Shown here piece after piece: positions 1 to 8,880 of a DNA stretch of 64,000 nt (positions are counted from its first letter, which is position 1; each line of letters begins with the position of its first letter). Below the pieces are notes generated by a model. That model saw only the letters and a program-made list of their open reading frames with translations. It did no database searches and was not told the origin of the DNA. The position numbers and the translations under genes were made by a program. Origin of the DNA: Gammaproteobacteria bacterium (GTDB lineage Bacteria > Pseudomonadota > Gammaproteobacteria > SZUA-152). The stretch spans positions 81,333-145,332 of the forward strand of contig JAOUJW010000011.1 in the NCBI GenBank assembly GCA_029882975.1, written 5' to 3'.

Positions 1-408
1 ATAATCGGCAGCCAGTTCCAAGTGAAACTCTTTCATCAACTCCACGTACTCTATGTACTGATAGGTGATTTCCGCTATAGGAATGTCCAATATATCCAGG
101 TTTTGCCGCTTGATCAGGTATAGCAACAAATCCAACGGCCCTTCGAAGGCTTCGAGGAAAACCTCTAAAGCATCCGGAGGAATATACAAATCCTGCGGCA
201 TCTCAATCATTGCCGCACCGCGTACTTTGGCGATTGGAATCACATTATCGGGTAAGGACTGCATATCAGTCTGTACCGAGTCCTCGCCCCCAGTTTCGGT
301 CACTGTCGCCTCATTGGCTGTATCGGCATTGGCCTGGGTTTGCGATGGCTCACTCTCCCCCTCACCAGTACTCGCTTCCTGTTGTTGCGCTAACTCGTCT
401 TCATTCAT
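1..408 (-). CDS. scpA: Segregation and condensation protein A, N-terminal part (cut by window edge)
   Basis: The leftward reading frame is open from the ATG at 408 to the window edge, giving 136 codons. An acidic, low-complexity stretch of about 50 residues comes first. It is followed by the typical ScpA N-terminal segment containing [19 protein letters not shown], then [11 protein letters not shown]. ScpA is the kleisin that joins ScpB and SMC in the complex that compacts and segregates the chromosome. The C-terminal part lies outside the window. The gene sits directly downstream of trpS with a 30-base gap, so the two are probably cotranscribed. The long acidic N-terminal extension is common in gammaproteobacterial ScpA, and the start is uncertain within it. 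Confidence 0.9.
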   Translation of the reverse strand, partial: MNEDELAQQQEASTGEGESEPSQTQANADTANEATVTETGGEDSVQTDMQSLPDNVIPIAKVRGAAMIEMPQDLYIPPDALEVFLEAFEGPLDLLLYLIKRQNLDILDIPIAEITYQYIEYVELMKEFHLELAADY

Positions 409-438
409 GCTATCTGTGCCCCGCCGGTTTGGTCCGGT

Positions 439-1656
439 TTACTTATATTCCAGCCCCATAGCTTCTCGTACTTCGTCCAGCGTATCCTGGGCAACATCCC
501 TGGCCGCTTCGCTGCCTTCGCTGATGATGTTCTGCACCAGTTTGGGATCGTTGATATATTGTTCTGCCCGCTCCCGAATAGGCTCCAGTTCCTTTAACAC
601 ACTATCAATAATAGGTTGCTTGCAGTCCACACAGCCAATACTGGCCTGGCGACAACCCTGCTGCACCCAGTCTCGGGTATCGTCGTTGGAATATACCTGA
701 TGTAACTCCCACACCGGACAATTGGCCGGATCACCGGGATCATCCCTGCGGATACGGGCTGGGTCCGTAGGCATGGTACGCAACTTCTGCTCTATCGCCT
801 TGGGATCCTCCCTCAGGGCAATGGTATTGCCATAAGATTTGGACATTTTTTGACCATCCAACCCCGGCATTTTGGACGCATTTGTCAACAACGCTTGGGG
901 CTCGGGGAGGATTATTTTACCGCCCCCTTCCACATATCCAAAGAGTCTTTCGCGATCACCCAGGGTAATATTTTGCTGAGTCTCCAACAAGGCTCTGGCG
1001 GTTTCCAGCGCCTCATGATCACCCTGTTCCTGGTATTTTCTCCTTAACTCGTTGTATAGCTTAGAATTTTTCTTTCCCATTTTACGAATAGCGGCTTCGG
1101 CTTTTCCTTCAAAATCGGTTTCGCGGCCATAGAGATGGTTAAAACGACGCGCAATTTCCCGGGTCAGCTCCACATGAGCCACCTGATCCTCTCCTACCGG
1201 AACGATTCCGGCTCGATAGATCAATATATCGGCGCTTTGTAATAAGGGGTAGCCTAAAAAACCGTAGGTGGCCAGATCCTTTTCTTTGAGGGACTCCTGT
1301 TGATCTTTATAACTGGGTACCCGCTCCAACCAACTCAATGGGGTGATCATGGACAGCAACAGGTGCAATTCCGCATGTTCAGGCACATGAGATTGAATAA
1401 AGATTCGTGCCGCTCCCGGATCTACTCCCGCCGCCAACCAATCAATCACATTATCCAGAACACTGGCAGCAATGACGCTGGTATTGTCGTATTGAGTGGT
1501 TAAGGCGTGCCAATCGGCAACAAAGAAAAAACACTCATACTCATGTTGTAAAGTCAGCCAGTTTTTTAAGACGCCGTGGTAATGCCCTAAGTGCAGCTGC
1601 CCGGTTGGGCGCATTCCCGATAATACCCTTTGGTATTGTGTCGGTACCGAACTCAT
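439..1656 (-). CDS. trpS: Tryptophanyl-tRNA synthetase
   Basis: This class I synthetase charges tRNA-Trp with tryptophan in the cytoplasm. The HIGH-type signature is HLGH at residues 22-25, and KMSKS is at residues 270-274. The protein has 405 residues, whereas many bacterial TrpS have about 330. The extra length is mainly a charged segment at about residues 180-245, between the Rossmann fold and KMSKS. I believe longer TrpS forms of this kind occur in other gammaproteobacteria, but I could not check that. The start is the first ATG and puts HLGH at the usual distance from the N-terminus. The gene lies between yciO and scpA, all leftward. Confidence 0.95.
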   Translation of the reverse strand: MSSVPTQYQRVLSGMRPTGQLHLGHYHGVLKNWLTLQHEYECFFFVADWHALTTQYDNTSVIAASVLDNVIDWLAAGVDPGAARIFIQSHVPEHAELHLLLSMITPLSWLERVPSYKDQQESLKEKDLATYGFLGYPLLQSADILIYRAGIVPVGEDQVAHVELTREIARRFNHLYGRETDFEGKAEAAIRKMGKKNSKLYNELRRKYQEQGDHEALETARALLETQQNITLGDRERLFGYVEGGGKIILPEPQALLTNASKMPGLDGQKMSKSYGNTIALREDPKAIEQKLRTMPTDPARIRRDDPGDPANCPVWELHQVYSNDDTRDWVQQGCRQASIGCVDCKQPIIDSVLKELEPIRERAEQYINDPKLVQNIISEGSEAARDVAQDTLDEVREAMGLEYK

Positions 1657-1745
1657 TCTTTCCCCTTCTCTTTATCGTGCAGTTCTTATTAAAAGCCAAA
1701 CCGGCCAAGAAAACCAGCTATTCTATTTCTGTTTGTGTGGTTATT

Positions 1746-2366
1746 CTAAAACAATGCATCCACATCCCCGCTGCCTTCACGCAACACCACCGGTTCCTCA
1801 GACACCAAATCCACCACGGTCGTAGAGCCCAAACCGCAATACCCCCCGTCGATGACCAAATCCACCTGACGTTCCAATAAATCACGGATGCTCAAGGGGT
1901 CAGTTTCCGGCATTTCTTCACCGGGAAGTATGAGAGTACTGCTCATCAGTGGTTCACCCAGTTGATCCAACATGGCGTGAGCAATCACATTATCCGGAAC
2001 ACGCAAACCTATGGTTCTTCTTTTGGGGTTTTGGAGTCGCCGTGGAACCTCGCGTGTTGCCATGAGTATAAAAGTATATGGTCCGGGTGTTAATCGTTTC
2101 ATTAAACGATAAGACGCATTGTCCACTCTGGCATAGGTGGAAACTTCGGATAAATCCTTACAAACCAAGGTAAAGTTATGTTTATCATCAAGTTTCCTGA
2201 TACGTCGTATCCGTTCCATAGCGTTTTTATCACCCAGGTGACAACCCAGGGCATAGCCGGAGTCAGTGGGATACACCACCACACCACCGTCCCGAATAAT
2301 CTCCACAGCACGTTTGATCAAGCGCGCTTGAGGATCGGTTTCGTGAATCTGCAAAAATTGGCTCAT
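1746..2366 (-). CDS. yciO: YciO-type Sua5/YrdC family protein
   Basis: The 206-residue protein opens with IRDGGVVVYPTDSGYALGC, the nucleotide-binding start of the Sua5/YrdC/YciO fold. TsaC and Sua5 make threonylcarbamoyl-AMP for the t6A modification of tRNA. YciO is the paralogue with weak or unclear activity in that pathway. The SxTxx-type segment TLVCKDLSEVS and the later PxSSTLI segment (LMSSTLILPG) fit YciO better than the shorter TsaC. Its neighbours trpS, rnm and yciB match the classical yci neighbourhood of gammaproteobacteria, which supports the assignment. The exact biochemical role remains open. Confidence 0.88.
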   Translation of the reverse strand: MSQFLQIHETDPQARLIKRAVEIIRDGGVVVYPTDSGYALGCHLGDKNAMERIRRIRKLDDKHNFTLVCKDLSEVSTYARVDNASYRLMKRLTPGPYTFILMATREVPRRLQNPKRRTIGLRVPDNVIAHAMLDQLGEPLMSSTLILPGEEMPETDPLSIRDLLERQVDLVIDGGYCGLGSTTVVDLVSEEPVVLREGSGDVDALF

Positions 2367-2428
2367 GGGAGTTAAGTACTAAAGATGCTGGTTGATGGAC
2401 TATGATAATTAAACGATGATTGATGGGT

Positions 2429-3274
2429 TTACGTCTGCAATCCAGGCAGCCGGCTCCACACGGGTACACACTGATCCGGTAACGGGGGAATGCGACCCAA
2501 CTCGGCCCAACGCTGCTCTGGGGCGTGAAAATCCGAGCCACACGACGCCAACAAGTCAAATTGCTGCGCTAATCGCGCCATCGTACCGCATTCATCGACA
2601 CTATGACTGCTGGAAACCACTTCCAAACCTTCCCCTCCACAATCCCGGAATTCCGCCAACAGGGATCTCAGCTTGGTAGCACTGAGTTTATAACGTGCCG
2701 GATGGGCAATAACAGCCAAACCACCGGCCGCGTGGATCCATTCCAGCGCTGAATTCAAATCTGTCCATTGGCCCGGAACATAACCCGGCTTGTTCTTTAC
2801 CAAAAAGCGTTTGAACACGTCCCGAATATCCTTAGCCCGCCCCTGCTCCACTAAAAAATGGGCAAAATGGGTACGACTGATGATTGCACCTGAAGCGTGA
2901 CGTCTTGCGCCCTCCAAAGCCCCTGGTATTCCTGCTTTTTCCAAGCGCCGGCTAATTTCCTCACCACGCCAATCTCTGAATTTTCGCAATTCGAGTAAAC
3001 CTTGCTGCAAACGCGGGTTCTGTGGATCTATTCCCAAGCCCAAAATATGTATGGTTATACCGGACCACGAAACCGAAATCTCTACGCCGGGAATCAGCTG
3101 AACATCCCACTGCCTGGCACTACGTGAAGCCGCTTCCAAGCCGGCAGTAATGTCATGATCGGTCAAGGCTAATACGTCCACACCGCACTCCCTCGCTCTT
3201 TGGACCAGTGATTCTGGACTCAGGCTACCGTCGGATGCATTGGAATGGCTGTGCAGGTCAAATTTCAAAGACAT
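2429..3274 (-). CDS. rnm: PHP-domain RNase AM / 3',5'-nucleoside bisphosphate phosphatase
   Basis: This is a PHP-family metal-dependent phosphoesterase. The metal-binding signatures are visible as DLHSHSNASDG near the N-terminus, LTDHD, GVEIS, AVIAHPARY in the middle and GSDFH near the C-terminus. The family member RnaAM (YciV) trims 5' ends of small structured RNAs and hydrolyses 3',5'-bisphosphonucleotides. I placed the start at the ATG at 3274 (MSLKFDLHSHS), because the PHP motif normally lies within the first ten residues. An in-frame ATG at 3325 would add 17 unconserved residues. The gene is next to yciO, as in many relatives. Confidence 0.88.
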   Translation of the reverse strand: MSLKFDLHSHSNASDGSLSPESLVQRARECGVDVLALTDHDITAGLEAASRSARQWDVQLIPGVEISVSWSGITIHILGLGIDPQNPRLQQGLLELRKFRDWRGEEISRRLEKAGIPGALEGARRHASGAIISRTHFAHFLVEQGRAKDIRDVFKRFLVKNKPGYVPGQWTDLNSALEWIHAAGGLAVIAHPARYKLSATKLRSLLAEFRDCGGEGLEVVSSSHSVDECGTMARLAQQFDLLASCGSDFHAPEQRWAELGRIPPLPDQCVPVWSRLPGLQT

Positions 3275-3424
3275 AAGCGCGCAATCATACCTCAATAAGA
3301 CAGGCTCTGCATACGAAACCGGCATTTTCTACCGCATTATTGGTGGGATGTGATACAGTATGCGCCTTCGGCCCGGGGCGTAACCCATGCGACTCATCAT
3401 CAATAATACACAGTAAGCGGACAC

Positions 3425-3961
3425 ATGAAATTTCTGTTTGATTTTTTCCCTTTAATCCTGTTTTTTGTCACTTACAAAATGTATGACATCTTTGTAGCAA
3501 CAGGGGCTGTGATTATCGCCACTATCGCGCAAATGATTTTTTTCTGGGTCAAACACCGACGCCTGGAAAAGATGCACGTTATCACTCTGGTGCTGGTCGT
3601 CGTTTTCGGCGGCGCCACCATACTCTTTCAGGACGAAACCTTTATAAAATGGAAGTTCTCCGTCGTAAACTGGCTTTTCGGCCTGGTGTTTCTGGGTTCG
3701 CACTTTATCGGTAACAAAACCCTGATCCAACGTATGTTGGACAAACAAATAACCTTGCCCCAATTTGTCTGGAACCGACTGAATATCAGCTGGGCAGTCT
3801 TTTTCATCGCCTTCGGCTTCGCCAATCTTTATGTCATGTTCAACTATGACACGGATACTTGGGTGGATTTCAAAACTTTTGGAAATCTCGGCTTAACGCT
3901 GTTATTTATCATGGGCCAAGGCATTTACATGCATAAACATTTAAAACCGGAACCCGAATAA
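3425..3961 (+). CDS. yciB: Inner membrane septation protein YciB
   Basis: The 178-residue protein is almost entirely hydrophobic, with about five membrane segments. It shows YciB hallmarks: [18 protein letters not shown] at the N-terminus, [14 protein letters not shown] in the middle, and [19 protein letters not shown] followed by WVDFKTFG near the end. YciB (also called IspZ) links the cell-wall elongation and division machineries in the inner membrane and influences septation and envelope integrity. It is followed after 2 bases by yciI, so the two form an operon. It is divergent from rnm, with about 150 bases between the two preferred starts for promoters. Confidence 0.95.
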   Translation: MKFLFDFFPLILFFVTYKMYDIFVATGAVIIATIAQMIFFWVKHRRLEKMHVITLVLVVVFGGATILFQDETFIKWKFSVVNWLFGLVFLGSHFIGNKTLIQRMLDKQITLPQFVWNRLNISWAVFFIAFGFANLYVMFNYDTDTWVDFKTFGNLGLTLLFIMGQGIYMHKHLKPEPE

Positions 3962-3963
3962 GA

Positions 3964-4263
3964 ATGTTATACGCCATTATCAGCGAAGACTGTGCGGACA
4001 GTCTGGAAAAACGCAAAGCCACTCGCCCGGCACATCTACAACGCCTTGAAGAACTGAAAAACCAAGGCCGACTGGTGTTGGCAGGCCCGCATCCGCGCAT
4101 TGACAGCGATGACCCCGGCGAAGCCGGATTCAGTGGCAGTCTGGTTGTTGCGCAATTCCCTTCTCTGGAGGAGGCCCAAGCCTGGGCAAATGCGGACCCG
4201 TACAAAACAGCAGGCGTCTATGAATCTGTCATTGTAAAACCATTTAAACTGGTACTGCCGTAA
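3964..4263 (+). CDS. yciI: YciI family protein
   Basis: This 99-residue YciI (YCII-domain) protein starts [13 protein letters not shown] and contains the conserved R-x-x-H-segment ([24 protein letters not shown]) followed by the [24 protein letters not shown] core. The fold is a ferredoxin-like dimer with a conserved His-Asp pair at the putative active site. The cellular reaction is not established for the family. The gene follows yciB after two bases, and the parvulin gene follows it after 27 bases, so the three are likely one transcript. Confidence 0.92.
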   Translation: MLYAIISEDCADSLEKRKATRPAHLQRLEELKNQGRLVLAGPHPRIDSDDPGEAGFSGSLVVAQFPSLEEAQAWANADPYKTAGVYESVIVKPFKLVLP

Positions 4264-4290
4264 CTGGTTCGGCAACCAAAAGGAACCTAT

Positions 4291-5103
4291 ATGGACTCGC
4301 GCAAACTTTTCATTAATCTGGTCAGCTTTTTCGTGGCGACCGGCGTATTCATCGGCGGTAAACTGGCTCACAGTGCTGACCTGGGCAAAGATGTCATGGC
4401 TGTGGTTAACGGCAAGAAAATCACACTCAGCACCTATGATTCGTATATTAAGCAACGGGGTTTACCAAAAGACCTGGATCCGACCACGCAACGCGACATG
4501 GTACTCAACGAACTCATTAACCGTGAACTCATCTATCAAGATGCCTTACAAAAGAAAGTGGACAAATCCCAAAACATTCGCACGCTATTGGAAAACGCCC
4601 GCCAAAATATAATTGCCGGTGAAATGTTGAGAAAAACCACTGAAGAGGAAATTCCTAAGAAAACCTTACAGACGGAATACGAAAACTTCATTAAAACCCT
4701 GAACAATCGCGAGTTCAAAGCCAGCCACATTTTGCTGAGCGACAAAAAAACAGCCGAGGATGTGATTGCCGAATTAAAGAAAGGCGGTAATTTTCAAAAA
4801 CTGGCCAAAGAAAAGTCCACCGGACCCAGCGGTCCCATGGGAGGAGACCTGGGTTGGTTTCGCTCGGAACAGATGGTTAAGCCTTTCGCTGATGCCGTCG
4901 CAAACATGAAAAAAGGCACATTCTCAGAGACCCCCGTGAACACTCAGTTTGGCTGGCACGTCATTCTGCTGGAAGACAGCCGCGCCACCGACACACCGAA
5001 ATTCGAGGATATGGAAGATCAACTGCGCATGCGGGTACAAAACAAAAGCGTGGAATCTTATATCAATAGCCTAAGAAAAAAAGCCAAAATAAAAACTCGA
5101 TAA
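4291..5103 (+). CDS. Secreted peptidylprolyl cis-trans isomerase (parvulin/PpiC type)
   Basis: The protein has 270 residues. A signal peptide ends near residue 29 (LAHSA-D). A helical SurA-like N-terminal domain follows, with the segment VLNELINRELIYQDALQK. A parvulin rotamase domain then covers about residues 143-235, recognisable from ASHILLSDKKTAEDVI, GGDLGWF and FGWHVILLED. It is predicted to assist folding of exported proteins in the periplasm. One rotamase domain and a short N-terminal domain make it more like PpiC/PrsA-type proteins than SurA, which has two. It lies downstream of yciB-yciI. Confidence 0.88.
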   Translation: MDSRKLFINLVSFFVATGVFIGGKLAHSADLGKDVMAVVNGKKITLSTYDSYIKQRGLPKDLDPTTQRDMVLNELINRELIYQDALQKKVDKSQNIRTLLENARQNIIAGEMLRKTTEEEIPKKTLQTEYENFIKTLNNREFKASHILLSDKKTAEDVIAELKKGGNFQKLAKEKSTGPSGPMGGDLGWFRSEQMVKPFADAVANMKKGTFSETPVNTQFGWHVILLEDSRATDTPKFEDMEDQLRMRVQNKSVESYINSLRKKAKIKTR

Positions 5104-5117
5104 ATTCTTCGATGTCA

Positions 5118-5148
5118 TCCGCATAGGTGAAATCCTCATCTATGCGGA
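5118..5148. terminator. Hairpin between convergent genes
   Basis: TCCGCATAGGTGA and TCATCTATGCGGA form a 13-bp stem with one G-T pair and a 5-base loop. It sits between the convergent parvulin and kinase genes. No clear T-run follows on either strand, so it may be a weak or factor-assisted terminator, or a 3'-end protecting structure. Confidence 0.4.
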
Positions 5149-5165
5149 ACTCATTCGCCCTAACC

Positions 5166-7439
5166 CTACTGTCTTTGCCGATCCAGTAACTTTTGCAATT
5201 TTTTCATTCGCTTGTCGTCGGCATCCAATCCTAGTCCCAACTTAATTAACTCCTGTGTAGTCTCGTATTGCTTCTGTTTTAAGGTATTGCGACCCAGCAA
5301 GTAACAGGCCCTCACTATTAAGGTGGACAGACTTTTGACCAGTTTGTGCTCTGCCGACAGGCCCTGCATTTGTTTGAGCAAGCCCTGCGCTTCCCGAATA
5401 TCCGCCAGGGTCATATCACGTTTTTTTAACATTGCTCGGCCGGTATTATAATGCTGTTTCAGCTCCGCATTAATTTCCGCCTCAGTCTTTACCGATGCCG
5501 GTACAGGTTCAGGCTTAGGTTCAGGTTTAGCTGTGGCCACTGTCTGGTTTCTTTGTGGGATTTTGGTCTTAGCTGTGTTCAAACCCTTGGACGCAGACGC
5601 TGTAGTAGCTTTCTTTTTAACTACACTCATCGTAATGGGTTTGATTAACTTGGCTTCTTTGGCGGCAGGACTGCGTGCAGCGGCGTCTTTGGAACCGGAA
5701 ACCGTTCGGGCTTGTGGCACTGGTTGTTGAGTATTAAGCCGGCTTTGAGTCAGCAATCGTTTCTCGTTTTGCATAATAATGCGTTCTGTGGATAACCGTT
5801 CCTTCTCGGAAGCCAGTCTTTCCTTTTCCTGTTCCAACTGGTCCAGCTGTTCTTGCTCCATGGCCTTAATTTTTAGCTTTTCCGATTCCACTTCCTCCAA
5901 CGCCATTTCCGCCACACGAATTTTCTGCTCTGCCGCCACGCGGTCGGTGATTCCGTTTAATTGCGGATGCAATTGAGCCAAGCGGGCCGCATCATCCGCG
6001 TAACGCTCGGACTTGGCATATTGCCGCTCACCCACTGCCTTTTTGGACAAATTTAAATAATAATCAGCCATGCGTCGAATACCGTTGATGGCTTTTTTAT
6101 TATCCGGCTCCAATTGCAGTACTTTTTTGTAATAGTCCAAAGCACTGCTACCTTGCGGCGCCTCATACTCACCCATGGCGTAGGCTTTCTCAGCTTTACC
6201 TAACAAACTCCTAACGGTGAAAGTGTCTTTTAAACTGAGGAAGGACAAGGCCGAGCCGGCAACAATCGCCAACACCAACCATAAGGCATAACTTTTCTTG
6301 CCCACCGCTTTTGTCGCTTCAGCCTGCACCACTTGGGTAGGCGCCAATGGGGTTTGGGTTTGGGCTTGCACCACATCAGCGGGGCTGAGCTTTTCCGTAG
6401 TGGGATATACCGCTTTATTCTGGACCGACACCATCGTGTCACCACTGTCAGGTGTTAGTTTAGGGACGTGAATATCGGACTTTCTATTGGAAATGGCTTT
6501 ATCTGAAAGTGCCTTGGGTACCACAATAGCCGAAGTTTGGTCAGACACAGCGCGGTCAATGACTCCCGGTGGTACCGTGCTGCCACTCACATGAGGTTGC
6601 ACCTGGGACAACTCCAGCGCCCGGATCATATCCCCACAAGACGGAAAACGGTTGGCCGGATCCTTGGCTAAAGCCTGCATAATCGCCGCCTGGGTTGCTT
6701 CACTCACATCCGGATTGAGTTCCCTGATTATCGGGGGTATTTCATCAGTGTGGCGTTTCATAATGGTAAATTCCGTATCACCACCATCCCGGCTGCCACA
6801 AGGCGGTTGTCCGGTTAACATCTCATACAGCACACAAGCACAGCTGTATTGATCACTCCTGCCCGTAACGCCCTTCACGGCCTGAATTTGCTCAGGACTC
6901 ATGTACTCTACAGTTCCCATGAACGTACCCGTGGTCGTTAACCGCTGCTCGCTGGTAAGCAGGACTATGCCAAAGTCCGTTAGGTGGGCATTACCATTGA
7001 GATCCATGAGAATATTGGAGGGTTTAACATCTCGGTGTATCACACCGCGCCGATGGGCAAAATCCAAGGCACTGAGCATTTGGCCGGCGATTTGTAAGGT
7101 TTCGGCTTCGCTGAAACGCGACTTTTCCCGAATCCAATCTCGTAAGGAACCACAATCCACATGGGACATCACCAGACAGTGCTGCCCTTCGCTGGAAAAA
7201 TAGTCAGAAACAGAAACGATATTAGGGTGATCCAGGTTGGCCATCGTGACCGCTTCGCGTAAAAACCTGTCCTGAAAATCGGGGTCTTGCGCCAAATGCG
7301 CAAACATAAATTTTACTGCGACAATTTTATCCAGTGCAAGGTGTCGCGCACGCCATACCTCGCCAACACCACCGGCCCCGATTTTCTCTTCCAACACATA
7401 ATCTCTGACTGTTTCCCCAATTTGCACGGGCATCTCCAC
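5166..7439 (-). CDS. Membrane-anchored Ser/Thr protein kinase (Hanks type) with coiled-coil/TPR-like C-terminus
   Basis: The kinase domain covers about residues 13-280. The glycine-rich loop is IGAGGVGEV, the ATP-binding lysine is K43 (VAVKF), the catalytic loop is HRDVKPSN with D137, DFG lies at 155-157 and the SPEQ segment replaces APE. All catalytic residues are present, so it should be active. A linker of about 100 residues leads to one transmembrane helix (YALWLVLAIVAGSALSF, near residue 385-400). Outside the membrane are a TPR-like segment, a long Glu/Lys/Gln-rich coiled coil and a second helical-repeat segment at the C-terminus. The gene is monocistronic, with no adjacent phosphatase. 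Its substrate is unknown. Confidence 0.9.
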   Translation of the reverse strand: MEMPVQIGETVRDYVLEEKIGAGGVGEVWRARHLALDKIVAVKFMFAHLAQDPDFQDRFLREAVTMANLDHPNIVSVSDYFSSEGQHCLVMSHVDCGSLRDWIREKSRFSEAETLQIAGQMLSALDFAHRRGVIHRDVKPSNILMDLNGNAHLTDFGIVLLTSEQRLTTTGTFMGTVEYMSPEQIQAVKGVTGRSDQYSCACVLYEMLTGQPPCGSRDGGDTEFTIMKRHTDEIPPIIRELNPDVSEATQAAIMQALAKDPANRFPSCGDMIRALELSQVQPHVSGSTVPPGVIDRAVSDQTSAIVVPKALSDKAISNRKSDIHVPKLTPDSGDTMVSVQNKAVYPTTEKLSPADVVQAQTQTPLAPTQVVQAEATKAVGKKSYALWLVLAIVAGSALSFLSLKDTFTVRSLLGKAEKAYAMGEYEAPQGSSALDYYKKVLQLEPDNKKAINGIRRMADYYLNLSKKAVGERQYAKSERYADDAARLAQLHPQLNGITDRVAAEQKIRVAEMALEEVESEKLKIKAMEQEQLDQLEQEKERLASEKERLSTERIIMQNEKRLLTQSRLNTQQPVPQARTVSGSKDAAARSPAAKEAKLIKPITMSVVKKKATTASASKGLNTAKTKIPQRNQTVATAKPEPKPEPVPASVKTEAEINAELKQHYNTGRAMLKKRDMTLADIREAQGLLKQMQGLSAEHKLVKSLSTLIVRACYLLGRNTLKQKQYETTQELIKLGLGLDADDKRMKKLQKLLDRQRQ

Positions 7440-7582
7440 TGCTTCTGGTAACGTCTTTTGTTAACGTCAATTGGTAACCTAACTTGAATAACAAGCCGCT
7501 TCTACTTGTAACGATAAGTATAGCCGCCGATTCCAGCGCGTAAGTTACAAACTACCTGGGACAGTATCGGATAAAACGCCAA

Positions 7583-7619
7583 TAAAAAAAAGCAGAGCAC
7601 CCGGGCGGGTCACCCGGGT
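7583..7619 (-). terminator. Rho-independent terminator for the small lipoprotein gene
   Basis: On the minus strand a stem ACCCGGG/CCCGGGT (7599-7605 and 7613-7619) is followed, after a short spacer, by eight T residues (A-run at 7583-7590 on the plus strand). It lies just downstream of the lipoprotein gene that ends at 7644. Confidence 0.7.
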
Positions 7620-7643
7620 TTGCGCGATTGCGCGGTGATAAAA

Positions 7644-8048
7644 TTAACCGGAGATGCTGTAGATTTCCCAAGTACTGTTTGTCTTTTTACAACGGTTGAA
7701 CACATCTTTGGTAATGCGAATAAAATACCCCGGCTTTTCCAGCTGTGCCATTTTCTTTATGTGGGATTTATCTAAATTCACATCACAACCGGATTTAGTA
7801 ATTTGCATTTCTTCCAATTGAACCAACACATCTGCTTCCGTCCCCGGGGCAATATCAAAAGTGGCGATTTCCGTTCCTGCATTGGGCTGCAAGGAATAAA
7901 AACTACTCAAGCTATTGTCATGCATGAACCGGGTTTGAGCAAAAATTCGCTCTCCCGTATTGTTTTCAATAACCACCGTTCCCAAACGGTGGGCAGGGGC
8001 ACAGGCACTAAGCGTGAATAGCAGAAAGATTATAGAAATATATTTCAT
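7644..8048 (-). CDS. Small predicted lipoprotein of unknown function
   Basis: The 134-residue protein begins MKYISIIFLLFTLSACAPA. This is a short lipoprotein signal peptide with lipobox LSAC, so the mature protein should start at Cys16 and be lipidated. The mature part is a probable beta-rich domain with two further cysteines (SGCDVN and NRCKKT) that could form a disulfide. I do not recognise a family. The gene has its own terminator, and upstream is a decayed gene that also coded for an exported protein. Confidence 0.75.
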   Translation of the reverse strand: MKYISIIFLLFTLSACAPAHRLGTVVIENNTGERIFAQTRFMHDNSLSSFYSLQPNAGTEIATFDIAPGTEADVLVQLEEMQITKSGCDVNLDKSHIKKMAQLEKPGYFIRITKDVFNRCKKTNSTWEIYSISG

Positions 8049-8310
8049 TGTGAAACCACCTCAGAATTACATCACAAGTTCTTGGAGGTAAGGAAACCGC
8101 ATGTAGATTTGTATTTTGAATAAAACCAATGACGGCTAGAGTCCCCAACCCAGACTCATACCATAACAGAAACTGAACAATAAATAACCACTACAGCTAA
8201 TAACGTTATAATATATCACCTGTCTTTTATATACTTTTAAATAATATTATTGGGAAAAACTCATCGTATTCCAGCCTACCGCCTTTGGTAACCGAGCAGA
8301 CAAATTCTTT
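8049..8310. other. AT-rich intergenic stretch
   Basis: No plausible coding frame was seen. The stretch is AT-rich with several stop codons in each frame. It probably holds the promoter of the leftward lipoprotein gene that starts at 8048. A GAGGTGG-like ribosome binding site lies just upstream of that start (CCACCTC on the plus strand near 8057). Confidence 0.5.
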
Positions 8311-8818
8311 TCATTCAAAACCAGCCCGCCACACCCCACATGTTAATAGATTGTTGCCTTTCCTCACTGTTTTCACCCGCCATCGATCAGGAAGAAGACT
8401 TTGGGATTGTAAATTCACAGGGGATTTTTCGCTGCACCAGGTTTCCAGCTGACTGTCCGTCGTCACAGGGACATTATCGCTATCCAAACGTGTATTTTTT
8501 TCTGTAATATTTTGCCATTCGTCAAAGTAATGTACACCTCACTTTCTCTTCCGCTCTGCGGAACGGAGCACTGCAAGGTTACCTTCGTCAGATCCAGTCT
8601 CACCTTACGTTGACTGTGCCAATGACCGTCTTTGGTTTGAGATTCTCAGTGCACATTGGACAGTTTCAATCCCTTGGAAAAATAATAGTCATGAACTTCT
8701 TGATTACACCAAGGGGAGAATTTTGAAAGTGAAGCAAAAAAATTTTTTCATGAGCCCATAAAGGTGCGGAGGCAGGCAGACAATAACAAAACAACATATT
8801 TCGCATAATATTTCGCAT
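8311..8818 (-). pseudogene. Decayed gene for a small exported protein (two frameshifts and one stop)
   Basis: Reading leftward from an ATG at 8818 gives a signal-peptide-like start (MRNIMRNMLFCYCLPASAP). The frame is lost at the A/T homopolymer at 8736-8748. A second frame continues with SKFSPWCNQEVHDYYFSKG, meets a TGA at 8646-8648, and goes on through TKDGHWHSQRKVRLDL to about 8530. A third frame then runs from FDEWQNITEKNTRLDSDN to a TGA at 8311-8313. The three pieces join into one continuous protein-like sequence of about 168 residues with several cysteines. This is the pattern of a broken gene. The parent family is not recognised. Sequencing error at the homopolymer could explain one of the three lesions, but not all. 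Confidence 0.6.
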
Positions 8819-8880
8819 AGTCTACCTCTCAACCTATCGCGATTGTTAACAAAGCCTACCGCACTTTGTTTTTCGCAAAC

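Noticed and set aside
65..700. A 211-codon open frame on the plus strand at the start of the window
   Set aside because: It spans the antisense of scpA and trpS and is rich in Ser and Cys from codon complementarity. The leftward frames are clear family members.
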